Shown here: piece by piece, positions 1 through 5,230 of the stretch | How positions within the stretch are numbered: the stretch's first letter is position 1 | How the letters are laid out: the number at the start of each line of letters is the position of its first letter | Notes under the pieces: model-generated | Databases searched by the model: none | The model's input: only the letters and a program-made list of their open reading frames with translations | What the model was told of the DNA's origin: nothing | Translations under genes and position numbers: made by a program | Assembly: GCA_050260095.1 (NCBI GenBank) | Contig: JBLNBQ010000025.1 | Location: 1-6,069 of the forward strand | DNA: 6,069 nt | Direction of reading: 5' to 3' | Origin: JBLNBQ01 sp050260095 | GTDB taxonomy: Bacteria > Bacillota > UBA5301 > DYFA01

Positions 1-924
1 TTTCGCACCGCCCTGACGCGTGAAGAGTTCCTGGACACCGTCCGCCGGTGCGGGATGGCGGTCGTGGGTCAATCCGGGGCACTCTGCCCGGCGGACAAGA
101 AGATGTACGCTCTGCGCGACGTCACTGCGACCGTCGACTGCATCCCCCTCATCGCCTCCTCGATCATGTCCAAGAAGCTGGCTGGCGGAAGCCGCGCCAT
201 CGTCCTCGACGTGAAGTGCGGGAGGGGCGCCTTTATGCGCGACCTGGAGCGTGCCCGTGAACTGGCGCAGGCGATGGTGGCCATCGGCCGGGGGGCGGGC
301 CGGGAGACCGTGGCGGTGATCAGCGACATGAACCAGCCGCTGGGGAACGCCATCGGGAACGCCCTGGAAGTCGAGGAGGCGGTATCGACGCTGGCCGGCC
401 GGGGGCCGCGCCGCCTGACCGAGCTCTGCCTGGTGTTGGGCGGGGAGATGGTGGCGCTGGCCAAGGCCGCTCCGGACCCGGCGGCCGGGCGGGCCATGGT
501 GGCGGAGGCGCTCTTTTCGGGGCGCGGGCTGGCGCAGTTCGAGCGTTGGATCACCGCTCAGGGCGGGGACCCGGCCGTGGCTCACGAATCCGGGCTGTTG
601 CCGCAGGCCCCCGTGAAGCAATCCGTGCGGAGCGAACGGACCGGCTACGTCGTGGCGGTCGACGCCGAGGGGCTGGGCCTGGCCGCCATGGAGTTGGGCG
701 CCGGCCGGCGCCGGAAGGAGGACGTCATCGACCTCTCCGTGGGATTGGAACTCCGGGTGGAGTTGGGCAGTCAAGTGGAAGTCGGGGAGGAGCTGGCTGT
801 AATCCACGCAGCCTCCGCCGCCGCCTGTGAGGGCGCGGCAGCCGCGGTCAAGGGCGCCATCCTTCTCGGAGAGGTCCCGCCCGAGGCTCCACCGCTGGTC
901 TACGAGGTCATCCGGACCGCATAA
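1..924 (+). CDS. pdp: Pyrimidine-nucleoside (thymidine) phosphorylase, C-terminal part; 5' end outside window
   Basis: This is a cytosolic salvage enzyme that splits thymidine, deoxyuridine or uridine with phosphate into the free base and (deoxy)ribose-1-phosphate. The frame is open from base 1 with no start, so 307 residues of a family usually about 430-440 long are present. The missing part includes the N-terminal helical domain and the phosphate-binding signature. The visible start of the catalytic domain contains YALRDVTATVD, IASSIMSKKLA, LDVKCGRGAFM and SDMNQPLGNAIGNALEV. Counting from the window edge, R39, S54 and K58 have the same spacing as the base-binding Arg171, Ser186 and Lys190 of E. 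coli DeoA. The C-terminal alpha/beta domain follows at about residues 214-275, including GAGRRRKEDVIDLSVGL. The residues that would separate DeoA from the broader-specificity Pdp lie upstream of the window. Pdp is preferred because it is the usual Firmicutes form; the symbol could equally be deoA. Confidence 0.93.
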   Translation, partial: FRTALTREEFLDTVRRCGMAVVGQSGALCPADKKMYALRDVTATVDCIPLIASSIMSKKLAGGSRAIVLDVKCGRGAFMRDLERARELAQAMVAIGRGAGRETVAVISDMNQPLGNAIGNALEVEEAVSTLAGRGPRRLTELCLVLGGEMVALAKAAPDPAAGRAMVAEALFSGRGLAQFERWITAQGGDPAVAHESGLLPQAPVKQSVRSERTGYVVAVDAEGLGLAAMELGAGRRRKEDVIDLSVGLELRVELGSQVEVGEELAVIHAASAAACEGAAAAVKGAILLGEVPPEAPPLVYEVIRTA

Positions 925-947
925 GCCCCCAACGGGGAGGCATCCTA
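919..947 (+). promoter_or_regulatory. Forespore-type (sigma-F/sigma-G-like) promoter for dacF
   Basis: GCATA at 919-923 fits the -35 element shared by sigma-F and sigma-G. It is followed after 17 bases by CATCCTA at 941-947, a full match to the CATNNTA -10 form of sigma-G promoters and a partial match to the longer sigma-F -10. The -35 overlaps the TAA stop of the upstream phosphorylase gene. Transcription would start near 954, leaving a leader of about 35 bases before the GTG of dacF. In B. subtilis dacF is transcribed by sigma-F, so position and gene agree. The call rests on consensus matching only. Confidence 0.55.
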
Positions 948-988
948 ACCCCGACCCTTAGCGCCAAGAGAGAGGGAGATGGGTTCGG

Positions 989-2182
989 GTGCTGCGCAGG
1001 ACGATGATTCTGTTGACAGTCGCGCTTTGCCTTGCCGGTCAGGTGGCGGGCGCGGCGCCCCTGGCCCCGGAGGGTGGTTCCGAACACGTCGCCGAGGTGC
1101 AAGTCGGGGCACCCTCAGCGATTCTGATTGAAGCGGGCAGCGGGAAAGTCCTCTTCGCGCGCAACGCCGATCAGAAACAGCCGATTGCCAGCCTCACGAA
1201 GATTATGACGTTGACCCTGGCACTGGAGGCGCTCCGCGACGGGAAGGTCAAGTTGACGGACGTCGTCGTGGGCACGGCTCTCTCCCGGTCCATGGGGGGG
1301 ACGCAGATCTGGTTGGACGAGGGCGAACAGTTCACCCTGAAGGACATGCTGTATGCCATCGGGGTAGGCTCGGCCAACGACTGTGCGGTGGCAGTGGCGG
1401 AGTATCTGGGCGGCTCGTTTGAAGGGTTCGTCAAGGTCATGAACCGGCGTGCCCGGGAGCTTGGACTTAAGAACACTCACTTCTCGAACCCGACCGGACT
1501 CGACGACGAGCAGAACTACTCGACCGCCCGCGACCTCGCCATCCTCTCCCGTCACGCGGTCACTCTGCCGATGTTCCTCGAGTTGAGTTCCACCTGGGAG
1601 TATTGGGTGCGGAAGGGGACCCCGAAAGAGGTCTGGCTGACCACCTTCAACAAGCTGATCAAGTTCTACCCCGGGTATGACGGCATCAAGACCGGCTTCA
1701 CAGACAAGGCCGGGTACTGCCTCGCCTCGACGGCGCGGCGGGGAGGGCTGCGCCTCATCGCCGTGGTCCTGGGCGAAACGACTCCGCAGGCCCGGCAGGC
1801 CGACGTGCAGAAGCTCCTCGACTATGGCTTCCGGCTCTACGAATCCGTGGAAGTGGCCAAGAGCGGTACGGTGGTCGGCCGGGTCGAGGTCTTTCGCGGC
1901 CATGACCCGACCGTAGACGCCGTGCTCGCTCAAGACTTCTTCGTCGCAGTCCCGCGGGTCGGCGAGAAGAAGGTCGCCACCGAGGTGAAGCTGACGCACC
2001 GGCGCATCAGCGCACCGGTCCGGAAGGGCCAGGTGTTGGGGATGATGATCGCCCGGCAGGGCAGCGAGGAGGTTGGCCGAGCCGAAGTCGTGGCGGTCCG
2101 CGACGTTCCGCCCGGCTCGTGGTTCCGGCTCTTTGGCCAGATGACCAGGGCGATCTTCCGGAGCTTGCTGGGCGCCAGGTAG
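989..2182 (+). CDS. dacF: D-alanyl-D-alanine carboxypeptidase DacF (sporulation type, peptidase family S11)
   Basis: This is a 397-residue penicillin-binding protein of the PBP5 type that removes the terminal D-alanine from peptidoglycan pentapeptides outside the membrane. Residues 1-22 are a Sec signal peptide with basic MLRRT, a hydrophobic core and likely cleavage after AGA. The three active-site motifs are present: S68-L-T-K71 with the nucleophile serine, S128-A-N130, and K234-T-G236. A beta-rich PBP5 C-terminal domain covers about 275-370. The last 24 residues (PPGSWFRLFGQ onward) look like an amphipathic membrane anchor. The GTG start has a GAGGGAG Shine-Dalgarno at 972-978. The ATG at 979 is in another frame, and the in-frame ATG at 1004 has a poorer site. 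The gene follows a forespore-type promoter and ends in its own terminator, directly upstream of spoIIA as in B. subtilis. DacB is the alternative name, but gene order favours DacF. Confidence 0.95.
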   Translation: MLRRTMILLTVALCLAGQVAGAAPLAPEGGSEHVAEVQVGAPSAILIEAGSGKVLFARNADQKQPIASLTKIMTLTLALEALRDGKVKLTDVVVGTALSRSMGGTQIWLDEGEQFTLKDMLYAIGVGSANDCAVAVAEYLGGSFEGFVKVMNRRARELGLKNTHFSNPTGLDDEQNYSTARDLAILSRHAVTLPMFLELSSTWEYWVRKGTPKEVWLTTFNKLIKFYPGYDGIKTGFTDKAGYCLASTARRGGLRLIAVVLGETTPQARQADVQKLLDYGFRLYESVEVAKSGTVVGRVEVFRGHDPTVDAVLAQDFFVAVPRVGEKKVATEVKLTHRRISAPVRKGQVLGMMIARQGSEEVGRAEVVAVRDVPPGSWFRLFGQMTRAIFRSLLGAR

Positions 2183-2204
2183 GACTGTCGAGCAAGTCCG
2201 AGGG

Positions 2205-2241
2205 CGGGGACGCCGCAAGGTGTCCCCGTTCTGTCGTCCTT
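2205..2241 (+). terminator. Rho-independent terminator after dacF
   Basis: CGGGGACGCC (2205-2214) pairs with GGTGTCCCCG (2219-2228) in a 10-base-pair stem with a single G-U pair. It is closed by a GCAA tetraloop (2215-2218) of the stable GNRA type. A T-rich tail TTCTGTCGTCCTT (2229-2241) follows. The structure begins 23 bases after the dacF stop. It should limit read-through into spoIIAA, so spoIIA needs its own promoter downstream. The interrupted T-tract leaves room for partial read-through. Confidence 0.75.
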
Positions 2242-2247
2242 AGGCGG

Positions 2248-2260
2248 TCTGGTTACCAGA
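2248..2260. promoter_or_regulatory. Perfect palindrome, possible operator upstream of spoIIA
   Basis: TCTGGT at 2248-2253 and ACCAGA at 2255-2260 are exact reverse complements around one central T. This 13-base palindrome lies between the dacF terminator and the sigma-H-like elements, 8 bases before the first AGGATGT. The arms are too short and the loop too small for a terminator, so a dimeric DNA-binding protein is the more natural reading. No known operator was recognised. A 6-base arm can occur by chance. Confidence 0.3.
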
Positions 2261-2264
2261 GACA

Positions 2265-2293
2265 TGGCAGGATGTGGAAAGAGCTGGCAGGAT
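2265..2293 (+). repeat. 9-base direct repeat TGGCAGGAT with a 20-base period
   Basis: TGGCAGGAT occurs at 2265-2273 and again at 2285-2293. The 20-base step is close to two DNA helical turns, which would put both copies on the same face of the helix. Each copy contains AGGAT, the core of a sigma-H -35 element. The repeat may therefore mark two overlapping promoters or a paired binding site. Confidence 0.6.
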
Positions 2294-2314
2294 TCGCTCC
2301 GGGGGCGGTGAAAT
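2289..2314 (+). promoter_or_regulatory. Candidate sigma-H-type promoter for the spoIIA operon
   Basis: AGGATTC at 2289-2295 resembles the sigma-H -35 (AGGANNT). It is followed after 13 bases by TGAAAT at 2309-2314, close to the -10 core GAAT. That spacing is the one I recall for the B. subtilis spoVG promoter. A second candidate starts 20 bases upstream with AGGATGT at 2269-2275, an exact AGGANNT, but its -10 (AGGATT at 2289) is weaker and coincides with the -35 of the downstream one. In B. subtilis spoIIA is transcribed by sigma-H with Spo0A. Neither candidate is a perfect two-element match. The leader would be about 30 bases. Confidence 0.35.
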
Positions 2315-2350
2315 GGTGACCCGGAGGCGAAGGGAGTCGTGGAATAGCGG

Positions 2351-2689
2351 ATGAAGGTCGACACGAAGCGGGTTGGCCGAACACTGGTGGTCAGGTGTGC
2401 AGGAGAACTGGACTTGGCCGCGGCGCCCGAGTTCCGCCGGGTCGTGGATGCGGAGCTGGCGGAGTGGGAGGGCCTCAAACAGGTAGTCTTGAATCTGGGA
2501 CAGGTCACGTTCGTCGACAGCTCAGGGTTGGGGGCGATCCTGGGGCGGTACAAACGGATACAGCAGAGACAGGGCGGGATGGTACTGGTGGAGGTGCCAC
2601 CGGCGCTACGTCGGCTGCTCGAGTTCTCGGGAATCTTCCGGATACTACCGACCAGGGCCACGGAGGACGAGGCCCTGAGGCAGGCGTGA
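2351..2689 (+). CDS. spoIIAA: Anti-sigma-F factor antagonist SpoIIAA
   Basis: This 112-residue STAS-domain protein, the anti-anti-sigma factor of the sigma-F switch, displaces sigma-F from SpoIIAB when unphosphorylated. Its length is close to the B. subtilis protein. The N-terminal strand carries CAGELDLAAAPEFRR (16-30), typical of the family. VDSSGLGAILGRYKRI (55-70) holds the phosphorylation site; the first serine of DSSG, S57, corresponds to B. subtilis Ser58, which SpoIIAB phosphorylates and SpoIIE dephosphorylates. EFSGIFRIL (91-99) closes the domain. The ATG is the first possible start, because an in-frame TAG lies at 2345-2347. Its Shine-Dalgarno is weak: GGA at 2341-2343, or AGGGAG at 2331-2336, which is rather far away. 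It is the first gene of the spoIIA operon. RsbV-type antagonists look similar, but the adjoining spoIIAB and sigF settle the name. Confidence 0.97.
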   Translation: MKVDTKRVGRTLVVRCAGELDLAAAPEFRRVVDAELAEWEGLKQVVLNLGQVTFVDSSGLGAILGRYKRIQQRQGGMVLVEVPPALRRLLEFSGIFRILPTRATEDEALRQA

Positions 2690-2695
2690 GGAGGG
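2689..2695 (+). promoter_or_regulatory. Shine-Dalgarno that decides the spoIIAB start
   Basis: AGGAGGG begins on the last base of the spoIIAA stop codon and ends 8 bases before GTG 2704. This near-perfect ribosome binding site makes GTG 2704 the best start. The alternative in-frame GTG at 2686, overlapping the spoIIAA stop, would have this site inside its own coding sequence. Confidence 0.75.
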
Positions 2696-2703
2696 TTGGG
2701 GCC

Positions 2704-3180
2704 GTGGATGAGGGACGTGGACGCCATGCGGACTACTTGCGCCTGGAGTTTCCCAGCCGTCCGGAGAACATCGGGCTGGCGCGGCTTACGGTGGCGGCCT
2801 TCGCCGCGCGTTTGCCGTTTGCGGTGAGCGAGATCCAGCACGACCTGCGAGTGGCGGTCTCGGAGACGGTGACCAACGCCGTCGTGCACGCCTACCCGAA
2901 GCGGGCCGGCAGGGTGGTCGTCGAGGCCTGGGTCAGCGGGGGACGACTGGGCGTGACGGTCGAGGACTGGGGACGGGGTTTCGACCCGGAGGCTGTCGCC
3001 GAACCCGACCCCGACGGCGAGCACATGGGCATCGGTTTGCAGATCGCGCGGGCCTGCATGGATCGGCTGGTCATCGACAGCGTACCCGGTCGGGGGACCC
3101 GGGTCCTGATGGAGAAGGCGCCGACTGTTCGGACGGCCGAAGAGGCCGCCGCCACTGCGCCGGAAACACCTGGGGGATGA
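2704..3180 (+). CDS. spoIIAB: Anti-sigma-F factor / SpoIIAA serine kinase SpoIIAB
   Basis: SpoIIAB is a GHKL-fold kinase that binds and inhibits sigma-F and phosphorylates SpoIIAA. It has 158 residues from GTG 2704, against about 146 in B. subtilis; the excess is an Ala/Thr/Pro-rich tail (about 140-158). The N-terminal EFPSRPENIGLARLTVAAF (15-33) matches the family and includes R27, which aligns with the sigma-binding Arg20 of the Geobacillus protein. The N box is SETVTNAVVHAYP (53-65), with catalytic E54 and Mg/ATP-binding N58. The G1 box is EDWGRGF (87-93) with D88. The G2 box is GEHMGIGL (105-112). The lid between G1 and G2 looks shorter than in the Bacillus protein. An RsbW-like kinase is similar in sequence, but position between spoIIAA and sigF supports SpoIIAB. 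Its stop overlaps the sigF start (ATGA), suggesting coupled translation. Any longer in-frame reading upstream of 2686 is only a shadow of spoIIAA. Confidence 0.95.
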   Translation: MDEGRGRHADYLRLEFPSRPENIGLARLTVAAFAARLPFAVSEIQHDLRVAVSETVTNAVVHAYPKRAGRVVVEAWVSGGRLGVTVEDWGRGFDPEAVAEPDPDGEHMGIGLQIARACMDRLVIDSVPGRGTRVLMEKAPTVRTAEEAAATAPETPGG

Positions 3181-3947
3181 GCCGGGTTCCGGCGGGTGCG
3201 GCGAGGGACGCGGCGCCGCACCATCCGGGGGAGGCAGAAGTCGTCGAACTGATCGGGCGTGCCCGTCAGGGAGACGGGAGCGCCAGGGAGGAACTGATCG
3301 GGCGGAACCTGAGGCTGGTGCGCAGTGTCGCAGGGCGGTTCCGCCGGACGGCGGTCGAAGAGGAGGACCTCTTTCAGTTGGGTTGCCTGGGGCTGGTCAA
3401 GGCGGTGGACCGCTTCGATCCCAGCCGAGGGGTGGCCTTTTCGACGTACGCCGTGCCGTACATCGCGGGAGAGATTCTGAGCTTCCTGAGAAACGACCGT
3501 CCGGTGAAGATCGGGCGAGGTGCTCTGACGCAGGCCCGGGAGACCTTAAGAGCCCGGGACCAGTTGGCGCAGGAGCTCGGCCGGGAACCGACCATCGGGG
3601 AAGTGGCCGTAAGGCTCGGTACCTCGGAAGAAGACGTGGTCGAGTCTCTGGATGCACTTCAGGCCCCTCTCTCGCTGGAAGCGCCACTGGGCGACAGTGA
3701 AGGCCAGGGACTTCACCGCGGTGACACCGTAGCGGCGAGCGCAGAAGACCCTGATCCCGTCGAGCGTCTGGCGCTGGTCCAGGGCCTGGCGCGCCTGCCG
3801 GAGATGGAGCGGCGCCTTCTGGAGCTTCGTTTCTTCGCCCAGTTGACCCAGGTCGCGGTCGGACAGGCGCTCGGGATCTCGCAGGTGCAGGTGTCTCGAG
3901 TGGAGAAGCGGGCGCTCACCCGCCTCCGCAGATCGCTCCTGGCCTGA
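3177..3947 (+). CDS. sigF: RNA polymerase sporulation sigma factor SigF
   Basis: Sigma-F is the first forespore-specific sigma factor and directs RNA polymerase to early forespore genes. The 256 residues match the B. subtilis length (255). Region 2 runs from about 39 to 112, with NLRLVRSVAGRF, EEDLFQLGCLGLVKAVDRFD, and the -10-binding FSTYAVPYIAGEILSFLRND. Region 3 is about 118-165 (QELGREPTIGEVAVRLGTS). Region 4.2 carries the -35-binding helix-turn-helix TQVAVGQALGISQVQVSRVEK (224-244). The ATG overlaps the spoIIAB stop by four bases and has only a G-run immediately upstream, so translational coupling is likely. A few region 3 segments (LDALQAPLSLEAP) also recall sigma-G. The spoIIAA-spoIIAB context and the absence of the typical sigma-G N-terminus make SigF the firm choice. 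A strong terminator follows. Confidence 0.96.
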   Translation: MSRVPAGAARDAAPHHPGEAEVVELIGRARQGDGSAREELIGRNLRLVRSVAGRFRRTAVEEEDLFQLGCLGLVKAVDRFDPSRGVAFSTYAVPYIAGEILSFLRNDRPVKIGRGALTQARETLRARDQLAQELGREPTIGEVAVRLGTSEEDVVESLDALQAPLSLEAPLGDSEGQGLHRGDTVAASAEDPDPVERLALVQGLARLPEMERRLLELRFFAQLTQVAVGQALGISQVQVSRVEKRALTRLRRSLLA

Positions 3948-3978
3948 AGGCACTGCCCCCTGGAAGGTGTGGGGAACA

Positions 3979-4018
3979 CGGCTCCCGCTCATAGGACGAG
4001 CGGGAGCCGCGATATTTT
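3979..4018 (+). terminator. Rho-independent terminator after sigF
   Basis: CGGCTCCCGCTC (3979-3990) and GAGCGGGAGCCG (3998-4009) form a perfect 12-base-pair stem with a 7-base loop. CGATATTTT (4010-4018) follows. The hairpin starts 31 bases after the sigF stop and should end the spoIIA transcript. The T-tract is short and broken. It ends only 5 bases before the spmA ribosome binding site, so the hairpin also lies in the spmA leader unless transcription starts between the two. Confidence 0.8.
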
Positions 4019-4023
4019 GTGCC

Positions 4024-4029
4024 GGGGGG
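4024..4029 (+). promoter_or_regulatory. G-run Shine-Dalgarno for spmA
   Basis: GGGGGG ends 6 bases before GTG 4036 and directly abuts ATG 4030. A ribosome binding site needs several bases of spacing, so it favours GTG 4036. The GTG start also gives an N-terminus (MLNLVW) like that recalled for B. subtilis SpmA. Confidence 0.5.
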
Positions 4030-4035
4030 ATGACC

Positions 4036-4626
4036 GTGCTCAACCTGGTCTGGCTTGCTATCCTCACGGTCGGAGTAGTGACGGCCGCGGCCACCGGGCG
4101 CTGGCAGGCCGTGACGGAGGCCGCGCTGGGAGCGGGAAGAAGCGCCGTCGAGTTGTGGCTCGGCTTGGTCGGAGTGATGGCGGTCTGGTTGGGGTTGAGC
4201 CGCCTGATGGAAGTGAGCGGGCTGCTCCCGGCGCTGGTACGGGTGGTGCGACCGGTCACGCGCCGGCTCTTCCCTGAGGTGCCGCGGGACGACGCGGCCC
4301 ACGGGCGGATTGCCCTCAACCTGCTCGCCAACCTTCTGGGGTTGGGCAACGCCGCCACTCCCTTCGGCGTCGAGGCCATGCGGCGTCTGGCCGAACTGGA
4401 CCGTTGGTCCGGGGAGGCCTCGCCGAGCATGTGCACTCTCCTCGCCTTGAACACGGCCAGCCTCACTCTGGTCCCGACCGGGGTTATCGCCGTGAGGTTG
4501 GCGGCCGGGTCGCGTGCGCCGGGGGAGATCATCGGACCGACCATCGCCGCCACGCTGGTGGCGCAGGTGGTGGCACTGGCTTTGGACCGGATGCTGCGGA
4601 GACAAGCGCGGAGACACCGGTCATGA
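4036..4626 (+). CDS. spmA: Spore maturation protein SpmA
   Basis: SpmA is an integral membrane protein which, with SpmB, is needed for full dehydration and heat resistance of the spore core in B. subtilis; the molecular activity is unknown. From GTG 4036 it has 196 residues, the B. subtilis length. It belongs to the nucleoside-recognition/gate family. Membrane segments are likely near 3-19, 38-60, 93-110, 133-155 and 164-184. The family motif NLLGLGNAATPFGVEAM (99-115) is clear, as are SGLLPALVRVVRPVTRRLFPEVP (61-83) and NTASLTLVPTGVIAVR (139-154). ATG 4030 would add two residues but has no spacing from the G-run. A longer GTG at 3967 would run through the terminator hairpin and is rejected. 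The gene overlaps spmB by four bases (ATGA). No sigma-E promoter, the type used in B. subtilis, was found just upstream. Confidence 0.93.
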   Translation: MLNLVWLAILTVGVVTAAATGRWQAVTEAALGAGRSAVELWLGLVGVMAVWLGLSRLMEVSGLLPALVRVVRPVTRRLFPEVPRDDAAHGRIALNLLANLLGLGNAATPFGVEAMRRLAELDRWSGEASPSMCTLLALNTASLTLVPTGVIAVRLAAGSRAPGEIIGPTIAATLVAQVVALALDRMLRRQARRHRS

Positions 4627-5162
4627 TCCGGATGCTTCAGGCCGTCTCGGTCGGGCTTATCCCCTTCCTGCTGGTGGCGGTGCCTTGGTATGCCCACTGC
4701 AAGGGGGTTAGCGTGTACGAGGAGTTCGTGCGCGGCGCCAGCCGAACCTTCGGCGTTGGCGTGCGCATCATCCCCTACCTTGTGGCGATGCTCATGGCGG
4801 TCTCCGTCCTCAGAGCCTCCGGGGCGCTGGACGTTCTCGCCGCCGCGGTTTCCCCGGTGACCCGCTGGTTGGGGCTGCCTGCCGACCTCATCCCGCTTGC
4901 CCTGATGCGCCCACTCTCGGGATCCGGGGCACTGGCGCTCTTGGCCGAGGCGACGCGGGCCCATGGCCCGGACAGCTATGCGGGGCGGTTGGCGGCGATC
5001 ATGGTGGGGTGTACGGAGACGACGTTCTACGTGATCAGCGTCTACTTCGGCGCCGTTGGGGTGAAGCGCTTGCGCTACGCCCTGACGCTGGGGCTGATGG
5101 CCGACGCGGCGGGGCTGCTTGCGGCCGTGCTCGTGACGCGTCTGGTCTTCGGACCGGCCTGA
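4623..5162 (+). CDS. spmB: Spore maturation protein SpmB
   Basis: SpmB is the membrane partner of SpmA in spore-core dehydration. It has 179 residues, against 178 in B. subtilis. Hydrophobic segments are near 5-22, 46-66, 86-108, 124-146 and 152-175. The gate-domain motifs are conserved: LIPLALMRPLSGSGALALL (89-107) and GCTETTFYVISVYFGAVGVK (129-148). The ATG lies inside the last codons of spmA (ATGA overlap), so the two are almost certainly cotranscribed and translationally coupled, matching a two-protein complex. Longer in-frame reading upstream of 4623 is only the shadow of spmA. In B. subtilis the pair follows dacB; here it follows the spoIIA operon. Confidence 0.95.
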   Translation: MIRMLQAVSVGLIPFLLVAVPWYAHCKGVSVYEEFVRGASRTFGVGVRIIPYLVAMLMAVSVLRASGALDVLAAAVSPVTRWLGLPADLIPLALMRPLSGSGALALLAEATRAHGPDSYAGRLAAIMVGCTETTFYVISVYFGAVGVKRLRYALTLGLMADAAGLLAAVLVTRLVFGPA

Positions 5163-5230
5163 GGGAGGGCAGGAGTAGGCAGGGCGGAAAGCGAACTCTC
5201 GCGGGGTGGCGGACCGCGGGGGGTGGCGAC

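Noticed and set aside
934..952. GGGGAGG-CAT-CCT-AA-CCCC as a terminator after the phosphorylase gene.
   Set aside because: The stem is interrupted by a bulge, has only a three-base loop and lacks a T-tract. The same bases are better explained by the -10 of the dacF promoter.
1115..2218. Long reverse-strand open frame opposite dacF (367 residues).
   Set aside because: It is the antisense shadow of a clearly conserved gene in G+C-rich DNA. The translation is low-complexity Arg/Pro/Gly-rich with no recognisable domain.
2395..2703. In-frame upstream extension of spoIIAB.
   Set aside because: It is the +1 frame of spoIIAA, with no homology to GHKL kinases. The strong AGGAGGG site places the start at 2704.
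1930..3024. Reverse-strand open frame of 364 residues spanning the dacF end, spoIIAA and spoIIAB.
   Set aside because: It crosses a terminator, a regulatory region and several conserved sense genes, and its product has no family features.
4012..4016. ATATT as a sigma-E -35 element for spmA.
   Set aside because: No CATACANT-like -10 is found 13-15 bases downstream, and such a promoter would start transcription inside the gene. The bases belong to the terminator tail.
3967..4035. In-frame upstream extension of spmA from GTG 3967.
   Set aside because: It would translate through the perfect terminator hairpin and gives an N-terminus unlike SpmA. The start at 4036 gives the expected 196 residues.
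3546..4964. Reverse-strand open frame of 472 residues opposite sigF, spmA and spmB.
   Set aside because: Its length is unusual, but it covers three well-supported genes and a terminator on the other strand. The translation looks like out-of-frame G+C-rich sequence.
5142..5157. Hairpin CTGGTC-TTCG-GACCGG at the end of spmB as a terminator.
   Set aside because: The stem with a UUCG loop is stable, but it lies inside the coding sequence and no T-tract follows. It may be incidental.
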